This document shows positions 12,779 through 24,061 of a stretch of DNA of 64,000 nucleotides, one piece after another. The position numbers and the translations under genes were made by a program. The stretch covers positions 36,509,288 to 36,573,287 of the forward strand of contig OV884015.1 of NCBI GenBank assembly GCA_930367205.1. Reading direction: 5' to 3'. This DNA is from Acanthosoma haemorrhoidale. Lineage: Eukaryota; Arthropoda; Insecta; Hemiptera; Acanthosomatidae. The stretch's first letter is position 1. Each line of letters starts with the position of its first letter. The notes beneath the pieces are model-generated. The model had not been told where the DNA came from. It saw nothing but the letters and a program-made list of their open reading frames with translations, and made no database searches.

Positions 12779-13027
12779 ACTCCAGTCAGCCTGGGACAGA
12801 GGTGGAGCAACCCCTTAGCACTCCAGTCAACCTGGGACAGAGGTGGAGCAACCCCTTAGCACTCCTTCAGCCTGGGACAGAGGTGGAGCAACCCCTTAGC
12901 ACTCCAGTCAGGCTGGGACAGAGGTGGAGCAACCCCTTAGCACTCCGTCAGCCTGGGACAGAGGTGGAGCAACCCCTTAGCACTCCAGTCAGGCTGGGAC
13001 AGAGGTGGAGAAACCCCTTAGCACTCC
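12779..13027. repeat. Minisatellite: six units of about 41 bp
   Basis: Six head-to-tail units containing CCTGGGACAGAGGTGGAGC and AACCCCTTAGCACTCC. Units alternate between 41 and 40 bp and differ at a few sites (AGTCAGC, AGTCAAC, TTCAGC, AGTCAGG, GTCAGC). Units 4 and 6 share the AGTCAGG variant and units 3 and 5 lack one base, suggesting duplication of a two-unit block. The 100-codon frame across it (12,745-13,047) is a by-product of the repeat. Confidence 0.9.
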
Positions 13028-13049
13028 GTAAAAAATTTAATGGTTAACG

Positions 13050-13920
13050 GTTAATGGTGCATTATCGCACTCCTCGGAGGTTGGTCTGTCGATGTTGAGA
13101 AGAAGGTATGTATGCGAGAATGTACATCTTTGTTTTGTTGCTTTCTGTTTCTTTTCTCCTGTTGATATAACTAACATCGTAAACAGCAAAAGGCATTATT
13201 CTGTTTGTTAAGGCTCATTGTTTGACAATGACAATAACGCGTCTACTGTCATACGTACGTATATTCTGTGTTAGCTGTTCTACAAAGTCTGCTACTGATG
13301 TCTGGTTATGAGACCGGGCACGTGCGAATATTAGTGCGTGCCCGACAGCTCTATGATTGCACGCCATAGCGTGTTTAAGAGACTCCTGGTGTCGCCATAA
13401 GCTGTACAGAGAAATAAGACGGACAGTTTGTACATTGCTAGATGCTAAAGAGGGACTGTTGGCTGCTGTACAAGGTAACATCCTTCGGATGCCTGAGCAA
13501 TTAGTGAAGCGATAACCGTTTCAAAAGCCTTCTTGTTTGCTGCTTATATTAAAGAGTGCTCACTTAACAATCCGCTGCCTATTTGGAAAGCTGCCTGTTA
13601 CAACTGGCTCCTTCATGTCTATTCCATAGCTTCCACGCGGCATGCTTAACTAATGATGTCCTTTCAACACAGCCTCGTTTTCATAGTCGGAAGTTTCTGT
13701 ATTACCTACTTCCTACGTTTTCTTCTGTTTATATTTTTCCTTATTATATTTTTAATTTTTAATATTTTGTATTAATTAGTATCACTAGATTATATTTTTT
13801 TATCTATAGATATATATACGATCAGTATTATATAATTGGACTACCAAACTCCAATTGTTTTCTTCTTCTTCAATGTCCTCTGTAGTACCTTTGATATAAA
13901 GTTTGTCCTCACTCATTTGA
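13050..13920. other. Intergenic DNA, nothing recognised
   Basis: GC-balanced at 13.2-13.65 kb, then pyrimidine/AT-rich. An 88-codon minus-strand frame (13,481-13,215) has no recognisable domain. The GC-balanced part may be the unrecognised upstream portion of the family B retrotransposon that follows. Confidence 0.4.
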
Positions 13921-13925
13921 TGCAA

Positions 13926-14625
13926 CATGGTGTACAGCTGCTCTGGGCATTCTTTCCCCAAAGGTCTTACCGGCTATAGCACTTGCTAACTTCACCCAAC
14001 CTGTCGCTTCGTCTTAAATTGATGATATATAAATGTGTCCTCCGGCCAGCTCTGCTGTACGGTGCCCCGCTATTTGCCCACTTGACTGACAATACAGCCA
14101 AATGTCTCCAACATTTCCAGAATGGGATCATGCGAAAAGTGGTTCGACATACCTCTTTCGGGAGGTTGAAGAACGCTGACCTGCACCCGTTGCTTGGTGT
14201 GCCATCGGTGGGTGAGTTCATCCCCCGGAGACACATTAAGTTTTTTGACTCGTTGCAGCACCTGACAAACCCAGCGTTTAACACTATGACCCCACCACCC
14301 CTCCCGCATCGATGGCAACAGACTGTTGGGAAAAAATTACGTTAAGAGTTAATATGTAAATTAGTTTTAAGGTTGATCCAAAAGGTGAGCCCCATCACCT
14401 TTATTTTTATTAGTCAGTTTATTCCAGTCACGTATAATGTATATCATTATACTTGTTTATTCATTATATAATTTTTATAAAATAACAAAACCTGTATATA
14501 ATGTAGCGATGCTACAGGAAATACAAAAATAATTTGTAAATAGATTCGCCTGAGAATCTATAATTATATATAATTATCTGTACATTTAAAGGGGCTATGA
14601 AAGAAAAATAAAAAAATGTGATGCA
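13926..14625 (+). mobile_element. Non-LTR retrotransposon family B, reverse transcriptase C-terminus and 3' UTR
   Basis: Jockey-like ORF2 end, 5'-truncated. The open frame 13,983-14,345 encodes SPNLSLRLKLMIYKCVLRPALL, YGAPLFAH, KCLQHFQNGIMRKVV and a tail ending near GKKLR, the usual C-terminal region after the reverse transcriptase thumb. The 120-codon frame is intact to a stop, so this copy is relatively young. A 280-bp AT-rich 3' UTR follows and ends near GGGGCTATGAAAGAAAAATA. The same 3' UTR occurs inverted at 53,538-53,695 and diverged at 56,640-56,985. Confidence 0.8.
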
Positions 14626-14711
14626 AAGTCTATGTAAAAAGTTTTTATGAGTGTACCTCAGTTTCATAACTATGTGAACCCTGTACCTTCTAAAACTATA
14701 CAGTCTTACCT

Positions 14712-14950
14712 TTTATTCGTGACATATTTTAAAAATCGATGCTCATTCATACAGTATTTACAGCCCAGAGACCTCCCAAATCCACATCGGTGTCACCTCC
14801 CCGCATACGAAAGAGGAAGCGGTCTTGAGATGCCCTCCACGCTCCTCCATCAACCGCGTCACTGGATACTAGCCCGGGGAGGTTGACCAAAAGAGAGCCA
14901 CAGGCGTTCAAGACGTGATTGGAGAAACTGTCTATTGCCAGTTTTCGAAA
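14712..14950 (-). mobile_element. Family A retrotransposon 3' UTR copy
   Basis: The minus strand carries the GC-rich 3' UTR of family A: a TGCCAATAG-type start, GTGACGCGGTT, GGAGCGTGGAGGG, GCTTCCTCTTTCG, GGAGGTGACA and CTCTGGGCTG blocks. It matches the downstream parts of the copies at 16.15-16.5 kb (plus) and 45.15-45.5 kb (minus). The poly(A) end is eroded. Confidence 0.75.
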
Positions 14951-14959
14951 GGTATAGTA

Positions 14960-15680
14960 ATGTTTGGGAAACTCTTAAATTATGAAACTTCGTTACGACC
15001 CATGGAGATTGAATTTCAAATATTTGTATTACTTGTTTTGAAATACATGGTGTTATTATTTGAAAATTTTCAGAGTGGAAATATGTCATAATAGAATGTC
15101 ACATAGAAAAATGTGTTGTGGGGATCAGCTTAGGATGACGAAAAGGATGGTTCTCCTAATGTCTTAAACAGTCGACACTCTCACACATGGACTTGATGTA
15201 GACATATATTATCCATTAATAAACTATATAACACCTAACTATTTTTCATCACCCCAGCCCGACCTTTCAAAACTCCTCTACTCATAGCTTACAATAATTC
15301 CCGACCCCTAAATGAAATTTGAGGTAACTGACATAAAAAGGATCTTTCTCAAATATGTAGATGAAAAATTGGCATTTATTCTTTCTTTCTGAATCATGTT
15401 TCTAATGCTAGTTTAGCAGTTATCCAGGCAGCAATATCGATCCATAACTTCAGGGAACTATGGACACAATGAAATGTCCCAAAATTTGAGGTACACATTG
15501 TCTAGTGCACTAGTCAAGAATACAATAGCTTATTTAAAGGTCATTACAATATATCTAATATGATAATTTAATCCAGCTCCTCACTAATTCAATATATTCA
15601 TGTTTTTAACAAGTTAGCCATAAATATGCTTTAAAAAGGTACACTGGTTCACATTTATTTTTACAATCAATTGATATATA
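14960..15680. other. AT-rich intergenic DNA
   Basis: No gene or repeat recognised between the minus-strand family A tail and the next family A insertion. Confidence 0.5.
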
Positions 15681-15682
15681 TC

Positions 15683-16530
15683 TATTCCTCTCCCTGTATC
15701 CGAGACAGTACGGTACTTGGGCTTCCATCTCGACAAAAGACTGACATGGAACCCACACACGATGCTAAAAAGACAAGAACTAAACAGACGCTTTGGACAA
15801 CTGTATAGACTACTTCTACAGACTACACTACATGCTACTAGACTACAGGACATGCCATCTCTCAATATAAAATAAATTACTAATCTACAAAGTTATACCT
15901 AAGCCAATCTGGACATACGGAATAGAGCTATGGGGGACAGCAAAAAAGTCGAACATCTAGCGTATCCAATCCTTTCAATCAAAAGTCCTGAGAAGTATAG
16001 TAAATGCACCTTATTATGTCAGCAACAAAACCCTTCAAAACGATCTTAACATACCCTACATTCTTGAGCTCATCCCTTCCAAGTATATGAAATTCCATAG
16101 TAGCCTCTCCAACCACCCTAATCCTGTAGCACAGTCATTGCACTGCACCACTCATCCCTATAATCTTCCTCGGAGACTGTAACGGCAGTGGCCTCGTGAC
16201 CTGCTATAAATGCGTGACAGTGAGAGTCCTGGCAATGGCCAGTTTCTTGAAGCATGTCCTGAGTGTGTTAGCCTCCACTGGCTCGTATCCGGTGACGCGG
16301 CTGAAGGACAAGCGTGGGGGACTTCCCAAGACTCCGCTTCCTCTTTCGCATGCGAGGGAGGTGACAAACATGTGAATTTGGGAGTCCTCTGGGCTTTTTG
16401 TAAATATCGTATGAATGAGCGAGTGAATGATGAATTGTAAATATGGTATGATTGAGAACATATTACATATTACAATTAATTATTTCCTAATAAGGCAGAT
16501 TGTAAATTTAGCACAATAAAGAATATTATA
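15683..16530 (+). mobile_element. Family A Jockey-like retrotransposon, 5'-truncated copy with 3' end
   Basis: Begins inside the reverse transcriptase palm/thumb: ETVRYLGFHLDKRLTWNPH, KRQELNRRFGQLYRLL, IPKPIWTYGIELWGTA, FQSKVLRSIVNAPYYVSN, then LNIPYILELIPSKY. It continues through the C-terminus (TTHPYNLPRRL) into the GC-rich 3' UTR and ends with GGCAGATTGTAAATTTAGCACAATAAAG and an AT-rich tail. At least one in-frame stop (after KKSN) and small insertions make it inactive. It is the clearest source for the family's thumb-to-tail consensus in this window. Confidence 0.85.
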
Positions 16531-16824
16531 TATATAATTGATATACAAAGTCCATGATCACTGCGAAAAACTGGGTAAGTTATTATTCCAAATTTTACAT
16601 GGGAGCTCTTTTTAAGGTTGATGACTGTTCCTCATAAATAGGCCAATGAAGCAAGATGATGTCCAATTTATTAGTTACTTTCGTGTTTGTATAAGGCACA
16701 GTTTCAACAAATCATTTAGCTAAGACATTTTTATAGTGACATTGTTTCCATTTTAATATGTAAGTTTTAATAATTAATCAGCAAATAAACAAAATGGCTA
16801 TCTAACCCCGAGACCTCCCTAATA

Positions 16825-16897
16825 GCAAGTCCGGGACTCAAACAAGTTACCAGGCCTAGATATTGAGGTTGTCCCGGGTTCGAATCCCGTTCTTGCC
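16825..16897 (+). repeat. tRNA-like segment, possible SINE head or tRNA pseudogene
   Basis: Contains a perfect pol III B-box (GGTTCGAATCC, 16,877-16,887) in a T-arm-like CCCGGG...CCCG context. The outer bases can pair (GCAAG at 16,825 with CTTGC ending at 16,896), giving a 73-nt tRNA-sized unit. I cannot find a convincing A-box or a clean anticodon arm, so this is not called as a functional tRNA. A tRNA-derived SINE or decayed tRNA gene is more likely. Confidence 0.35.
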
Positions 16898-17329
16898 TGT
16901 AATTTTTATTCTGGATGGTGATTTCTAATGATTAACAACTAGATTTTCACGTTTTTCTGTTGCATAGAGTTTTAGTGGGTGAATTTTGAATATAAATAAA
17001 CATAAACTTACCTAGTTTTTCCTTGGGGATATCGATATGATGTACTTTTTTTTTAGTTTTTACTTATTATTTAGCCATATTCCTAAAAAATAATATTTGA
17101 TGTAGGTCCCGGTTTCATTGACCTAAACCTTTCTTTTCAAAGCTACAACTTACCATTTCTATATTAACAAATTGTCGTTAATCTTACCTTCTTGTGGACT
17201 GTTCAAATACTCAGCATGTGAAGGCCTTGTTTTCTTTTTTTAAACTCTTTCCTACAACTCTATTTTAAGTAGTATAATGGACATATTACACTATTTAACC
17301 ACACAATTTATATTTAACTACTCAATTGC

Positions 17330-17700
17330 AAAATGCTCATTCAGTCCCTTCATATTCATTCATTACATACGAACGAATGTAGTTGGAATGACTGTTACCC
17401 TTCTGCCCGTACCAATACTTCCGTGGACCCCTTCTCCTCGGTACTATCATTATTAAAAAGCCTCTTTACCTTTACAGCATCTTACAATTCAAATCAGCGT
17501 TCGACTCCAGCCCTTCCGACCTGTATTTCCCCATTTCACAAATCTGCTTTATTTGAATGTTATTTTCTTATCAGTGCCAAAAGCTTTTGGAACTCTATTC
17601 CCATCAATATTCGTTGTTCATCAACTCTTCCAGGCCTAAAATATAGCCTTTATTTTCCTCTGATCTAACAATTTATAATTCACCATTATTATTCTTTATT
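17330..17700 (+). mobile_element. CR1/L2-type non-LTR retrotransposon, C-terminal relic
   Basis: The plus-strand 111-codon frame ends with FHKSALFECYFLISAKSFWN and SIPINIRCSSTLPGLKYSLY. This matches the characteristic ORF2 tail of CR1/L2-like elements: F..S....V.A..LWNSLP..IR.S.SL..FK..L. The frame is open to its stop, though the start is only where homology becomes visible. The AT-rich 3' UTR may extend to about 17.95 kb. It differs from families A, B and C. Confidence 0.65.
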
Positions 17701-17959
17701 AATTTTATATTTTAATACACCCCAGCAACGATTCGTGCCCTATTCCCCCTTGCAATAATTGCTAGGCACTCATTTATGTTATTGGTTTCAATCTTTTGCT
17801 GTTGATTCATTGCCGTTCTCACAAATGTACATACACTCTTAATTGTTTATAAGTTCATCACATTTGTGCAATGGTACGCATTTTTTCTCTATTTGTTTCC
17901 TTTTGTTATTCTTAGAGGTTGATGTCACAGTTTTTTTGTAATTTCAATTTATTGATAAA

Positions 17960-20900
17960 CGATGACTTCACTTGAATTGGCTATATTTAACTCGACTTAT
18001 GTTGTTCGGCGGTTAAATGAGACTTTTCAGTAGATGAAAAGAGATCCCAATTACTAATAGCATGAGAAATAATTGTGAGATGCCCGCATTAGTGAGGGAA
18101 TATATCGGGCGTGACTAACCACCCCAAGAGGCAGTGGCTGGGGGCACACTAGTGTTAGAGCATGAATTAAGCTGCAGGTCGGAATGGGGGCCCTTCCTCA
18201 GTGTCCCTCTCTAATAACGTTTCATTACCGGCCCTTAGGTATAGCATTCCCAGCATCTTTCTACTTCTGCTTTTCCCACTAAATGACGGCCTATGATCAC
18301 AATTTATGGCCTTTCAAGTTTTTCTCTCACTGGCTCCGAAATAACCATCATTTTTCTCTAATGATAGTCCCTGTTTTGAATTCGTACTGCGGTTATTCCT
18401 GATTAGCCCGGGCATATACTTTTATATTTTTGTCTTTGAACTTTTTCTTTTCTGTTTTTTTCTTTTCACGGTGTAATTTCATAGGTATTGAGAAGGTATT
18501 TCCTAGTTCGTGGTTTTTATACCTACATCTGAAATGGATAGCTACATAGTAATTACATTTTCAAAAATTTTAATTCTAAATAACGTCCTATTTTTCCCTT
18601 CCATCAAGTTATTTATTTCTTATTCACAAGTTTTTTTGGCAGCCTATACTAATTGGATAAGGGCGAAGGTCTCTTACTTGAGATTCGAGTCGTCGCGGTT
18701 GCTGGAGTACCAAGTCTGACACCGATATAATTATCAACATTCTGAGCAGTTAAGAATGGCAGTATAAGCTGCTGAAAGCACTTGCGAATAAGAAATTTAT
18801 AACTTGTGGGAAGACAAAAAATAGGACGTTATTTACTTAATGTAAGCACCCTTCTTACATTAAACCTTAATCTTTTACGTCTCTTCAATTTTTTTCCACT
18901 AATAGACACCCCAAGCATAGAATTTGAAGTCTTAATTTTGTTCCGGTCCACATCAAATCTGCTGGCGACTATTCTTAAATTTTTGGCTTGCTTTTAAATA
19001 CAGAAATACCTTGGACAGCTAGTCTCCTGAGGTCCCAGTAAGTAGGGTACTAGAATGTTATAGAAAATGCAAACTGCGAGAGACACTTTATGTACTAATA
19101 GTATTCTCAAATATTAATATAATTTTTAAAATAGTCTCAGAACATCCGATTTCGGAATGTAAGGCTAGTAGGGTTTACCGGGACAAAGGGAGGGACACGA
19201 CATTCCCTTAATATAGGAACCGGTGTAGTGATCGCCTGAACTATGAAATTGAGTGACTGGCTGAGTTATGAAAACTCAAAAATAATTTCCTAATGCGAGC
19301 GAGAACGATAATGTTTTGATCGAGGTCAGTGGACGGGTTTATGTACTAGAATTTGATTGCATACACAAGTATATGTTCTATGACAAAAATCTACAAAACC
19401 CCTTGGCTTTTACTAAGGAATGACGAAAATTAGCACGCGACAATGCTGAAACTAGCTATGAAAAAATTATCGGTGTGTGAATCCCCAAATAAATAAAAAC
19501 ATTTTCAGTTCCCACAAAGTTTACCCGTGATACATAAATTCTTATGTACCTTTTTTTTCATTTTAATTTTTCATCATTATTTTACCATTGCATCAGAATC
19601 CAAGAAATGTTGGTAGTTGACCTATTAAATATTTGGCCTATATTTTATCATTTCCAAAAAATAACGGGTAGGTTTGACCGAAGCATTTCTATTCCATTAA
19701 GTAATAAAGGAAGCACCTTATGGTAATCCTAAGGAGGAGGGAGGTTTTCACAGGGAAGAAAAAAAGGGAAGAGAGTTGTTAACATACCTTGTTTAACATA
19801 AGTTAACATAACCATTAGAGGATGTTTGCTTAAGGTGAATTAAAACGTCAATGGAGGCGCTTGAGGGGTCGGGCTGATTGACAAGCGTCCTCCAATTACC
19901 GACGTTCGACTCCTTCCTAACTCACGGGCGGGATGAGCTAGAAAAAGAGACAAAAACGAAAAGAGAAAAAAAAACAGCCGGGGGAGAAAGGCTGAAGAAG
20001 AGATAGAGAAAGAAGAATAAAAAAGAAGGAGAGCCAAAACAAAATGAATATTTTATCCCCGGTGGGGAAGGTTGATGATATATAAAGGTGAGCTGGCTGG
20101 GGGCTGTTTGTTTTAGCTGGGTGGTCTTCCAAGGCTTTGTCTGTTGCCGCCTTTCAGCTCATTAGTGGCCTCGCGAACTAGGCTCATTCGCCGCCTCCTT
20201 GTCTGGCCAATGTCTCCGACTTAACTGCTTATCTTCGCGGTAGTCTTCTAGGCAGTAAATATTTGTTATATCTTCTATTTGGCGTTTATGGGACCTCCGG
20301 CTGTAACTCTTTACAGAGAATTCACCGTTGTTTAAGAAAACGATTGCAGACCGGACCATACAAGGGAGCAACAAATTAGTCAAGTAGAGACATTAGAGAT
20401 CACAATATTTCCACGATAGGTCCATTAAAAGCTAAACTCGTATTACATATTATTAATCAAGAAGATGCATTACTCAGTGAAATAGATAAATTGCATAGTT
20501 TCATTGCATGTTTTGAAATTACAAATGAATTCTATCTATCTACGTATTCTAAAGATCTTCATTTGAAAAATTACAATTTGCTTGTAGAGTATTATTAAAT
20601 GGAACAAAAGAAAGCATTCAAGGTTAATTATAATTCACATTTATACAATAGGAACATACACAGGAGCCCTCCTCATTCGGCAATTTCCCAAAGCAAGCCT
20701 TCCTCTCTGAACGCTTCGACATTTCGACAAGAGCAGAGATCGATAGTAAGAGGGCCACAGATGCTCAGGGGATGAATAAGGATGATGGTCAATGTCATGA
20801 CCCATTACATAATTGTCTATTTACAGAATCACATTTCACAATGTGAAAAAGTCGACTAGAGGATTCGGATGTACGGATTAGTTTTTATCGAATTTGGAAC

Positions 20901-23630
20901 ATCACAAACTAACTAATTATTCTTCATGAGGTTGCTTTGAGTGTAAGAATTATTGGACATTGAATGGTACTTCCTTGGAAAATTACTATGATTTTAAGTC
21001 AAACAAGGATAGTAAATACGATTTGAAAGGCAAACCTTAATGTGATATGGCAAAAAGAAGGATAGATTCCTTTGATGCTTTCCTTCCCTTAAGTCAACAA
21101 GGAGACAATTCTAGAATTGTGACTATAAATGAAACACGGTTACAGATACACACCTTTAATTATCAATTAAAAAAAATTAATAATCAATAATTAGGGAAAA
21201 AAAATTTAATTATCCTGTTTCGATTAAGGATTGATAAAAAGTTGCGAACACTGTTTTGCAGACTTTTTAATAGAATCCCAATACTCGTTATTTAACAATG
21301 ACGGCATGATCTTTGATGTGATGTGATACATTTCGCTTATACAACTAATTAAATAATAACATTTTATCGTATTATTTTCCATGTTGTCGCGTCGGTAAAT
21401 TAACACACTACTACGTTTTAAATTGAGGTTTATGCTATAGCATTATCCCCAATTAATTTCCTGGTTACAGGAGAAAACTCAAAAAAAATATGGCCAGAAA
21501 TATTAAATATTGCCATGAATTATACTAGGACTGTTTATGATGATCTCCTGAAGAAGAAAAAAATATATAAAAAAGGGAATCAATTTACCCCTCCTGGCAG
21601 TATTTTCAGGTTTCAGTACTTTTCCGCCACTAAAAACTCATATTCTTGATTCATATTATTAAAATATATTTTTCAATCTGCGACATTGGCTTTCTTCTAC
21701 TTCAGTCGTCTGAAGCCTGATACTGTCCACTTCATTCCTTAGAACAGTTATTGGGGAATAATTTTCTAACAGCTAACAAAACAAAAAAAAAAGGTCCGAT
21801 CTATTGCTTTTGGTGATAATACAAATCTATCTGAAGTGAATACCGAATAAAGTAAGTATTGAGCAATGCAGTCGTTTAAGCTTAAAAAAGCAGTAGACCT
21901 TGGATGCGAAGTATTAAAAGAAGGATTAAGCAACATCAACTGACCCAAGCCCACTTTTTTTTTTTTTCTTTTTCAAAGCTTATGTGGAGTAGATAGTAAA
22001 GTCAGGATAATGCGGTGCTCTAATCTTCGAGTGACCACGCATTCATCTATTTTCTTGCAGTTCATCACAAAATCATAGTATTTAATTTGAATACACTCTT
22101 TTTTATACTGTCTGTTCCTATCGATTTAAAGGAAACGGTCCAAAAGTGGTTTGGGTTTAACAAAAACATTAAGGTCAAAGGAAATGATGAAATATAGAAA
22201 AAATAGTTTAACTAATATGTTTTTCTAACGAATAATAATCAATCAGTGAATTATGTAAGTCGGTAATTAATCACCCCCAAGCATCATCCAATCGGCCGAA
22301 GAGTTGCATCTTACATTACCTCACATCATGTGCTGTTGCATTACTACACTTCATTACAGCCACGTACTTCCCGGGTTTCGGTATGATAACATATAGATTT
22401 TCCCCCCTTGATACCGGAAATGTATTAAGCAGCATGAGGAATGAGGAAGGTTATCTCGTTATCGGCCGTCCTTTCCTCAGTCAGGAATTACGGGTGTTAT
22501 AATAAAAAAGATAAAATCCAACGAGGTCAGTGATCCTTGGATCTCATAGTGGATACCTGGGTGTAGGCATTGGTCGATCTCCGACCACCTAGCCGAAGAC
22601 CTCTCACCGGGGTACACCGCACACCGGACAGCAAGAGAATAAAGGGAAAGGACAAGCATTGGCCGAACAAAGACAGAGCAAGGATAAATGAACTGATTAG
22701 CATTAATTGCTCGTTAGAGGAGCGGACAGGTGGGGCTCCCTGTAGCGAGTTGTCCCCTCGCAGATAAGATCTCAGAGATGGCTATCGCACGTCTTCTTCC
22801 AGTCTCTATCCTCGCCCATCTGGTCACTCTGCCTTTTTTCTCCTTTTCACAGGTGTCACTTTTTATGGAATGTCACTTCCCTAAGTAGGTCCAAAGGACC
22901 TTCCTTCTTTCCAGGGAACATTTAAAACGAAGTCAGACCTTCCTTGGAGTACCGTCTAAAAACACTAAGAGGCCAAATTTAGATTATTCTCCACAAGCCA
23001 AGGAGCTCAACGCCCTTCGGAACTCCGTATATCCGCGCTCCATTAATTAATTAAAAAATTAAGGGTTCAGTTAAGGTTTAATTAACAGTTGGTTTTTCTA
23101 ATAACTGCTTCACGAAGAAGACTCATCGTCAGACGTATACGCGGCGATAAGGAGTATTTCTTATCAACCCTAACAAAAACCTTTTTTTAATTTAAACGTT
23201 ATTTGGATTAAAACGTTAAATCGGCGCATTTCATAAATATATTTTGAGCATTGTTAAAATATTTTACACGCGCACTAAAAAAGTAATAAATTCTAGGTTT
23301 TCCGTCGAAATTTGTTTTTTTTTTAGTCAGCTCTATACATCGTCTGATGCAAACGAACAAAGCACATACAATAATGTACAAGTTCTTGTGAAACATAGGC
23401 AGAGCTATTTACACATTTATAGCTTTACTAGAACTCAAGTTGTTGAGTTAATCAAGTGAAAAACTTATTAATAGTTACTGTTAATTTTCACTTGTTAAAA
23501 GTTTTAATAGGGATCATTATTAATTTAAAAATAACGATAATATGAATAACTGCATGGATATTTCGTATTGTTTGAAGATCTAGGAAAATGGCAGCATTGC
23601 AGGCAGGGGCAGGTTCTCCAAGTTGAACTT
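17960..23630. other. Long intergenic stretch with GC-balanced patches, no gene recognised
   Basis: Mostly AT-rich. GC-balanced, non-repetitive patches lie at about 18.06-18.26, 19.85-20.23 and 22.27-23.03 kb. A purine-only run covers roughly 19.94-20.04 kb and is followed by a TATATAAAGG motif (20,079-20,088). Short frames on both strands are unremarkable. As this is the 3' side of dpp, where Drosophila keeps its disc enhancers, the patches are candidates for regulatory elements; none carries a motif set strong enough to name. Confidence 0.45.
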
Positions 23631-23637
23631 TGTTTTT

Positions 23638-23775
23638 TTTTCATACAATATTTCAAACAGCCCAGAGACCCCCCAAGTCCACAAGGCTCACCTCCCTCGC
23701 ATGCGAAGGAGGAAGCGGAGTCTTGGGGAGTCCCCCACGCTCCTACGTCAGCCGGGTCACTGGATAAGCCAGCTT
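23638..23775 (-). mobile_element. Family A retrotransposon 3' UTR fragment
   Basis: The minus strand shows GTGACCCGGCTGACGTAGGAG, GGACTCCCCAAGACTCCGC and GGAGGTGAGCC followed by CTCTGGGCTGTTTGAAATATTG. This is the same GC-rich 3' UTR as the other family A copies and is close to the version at 45.3-45.4 kb. The extreme 3' end is replaced by a short A-run. Confidence 0.75.
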
Positions 23776-24061
23776 TGAAGCGTTGAACTTTGTACGTCAA
23801 AAAGTCAGTTAGTCCCAACTGAATTGGTGCTGCTGCATGGTGAAGATGGTTGCTGGAAATCTTCAAAAGAAATCGAAATGTTAGTAATAGTTAGTATCCT
23901 ATAAAAGTGTATGCTATACCATCAACGAAAAACTGTTATCTTTTGTCAGGAAAAGTCCCCAAGGGGGAGGACGCCCGCCGCGGGCTAGGGTCACTACAAC
24001 CCGGCCGCTGTCCGTCGAGCGTAAGAAAGAAAGATGATGAAATGGTTCGACCTGTGATCTT

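Noticed and set aside
12745..13047. 100-codon frame with a repeated PGTEVEQPLSTPV peptide
   Set aside because: Pure translation of the 41-bp minisatellite; unit length is not a multiple of three, so no consistent peptide repeat is maintained.
15614..15865. Minus-strand open frame; likewise 16,158-16,461 and 45,773-46,047
   Set aside because: Antisense of the family A retrotransposon ORF2 and 3' UTR.
16825..16897. Functional tRNA gene
   Set aside because: B-box is good but A-box and anticodon arm are not; kept only as a tRNA-like repeat.
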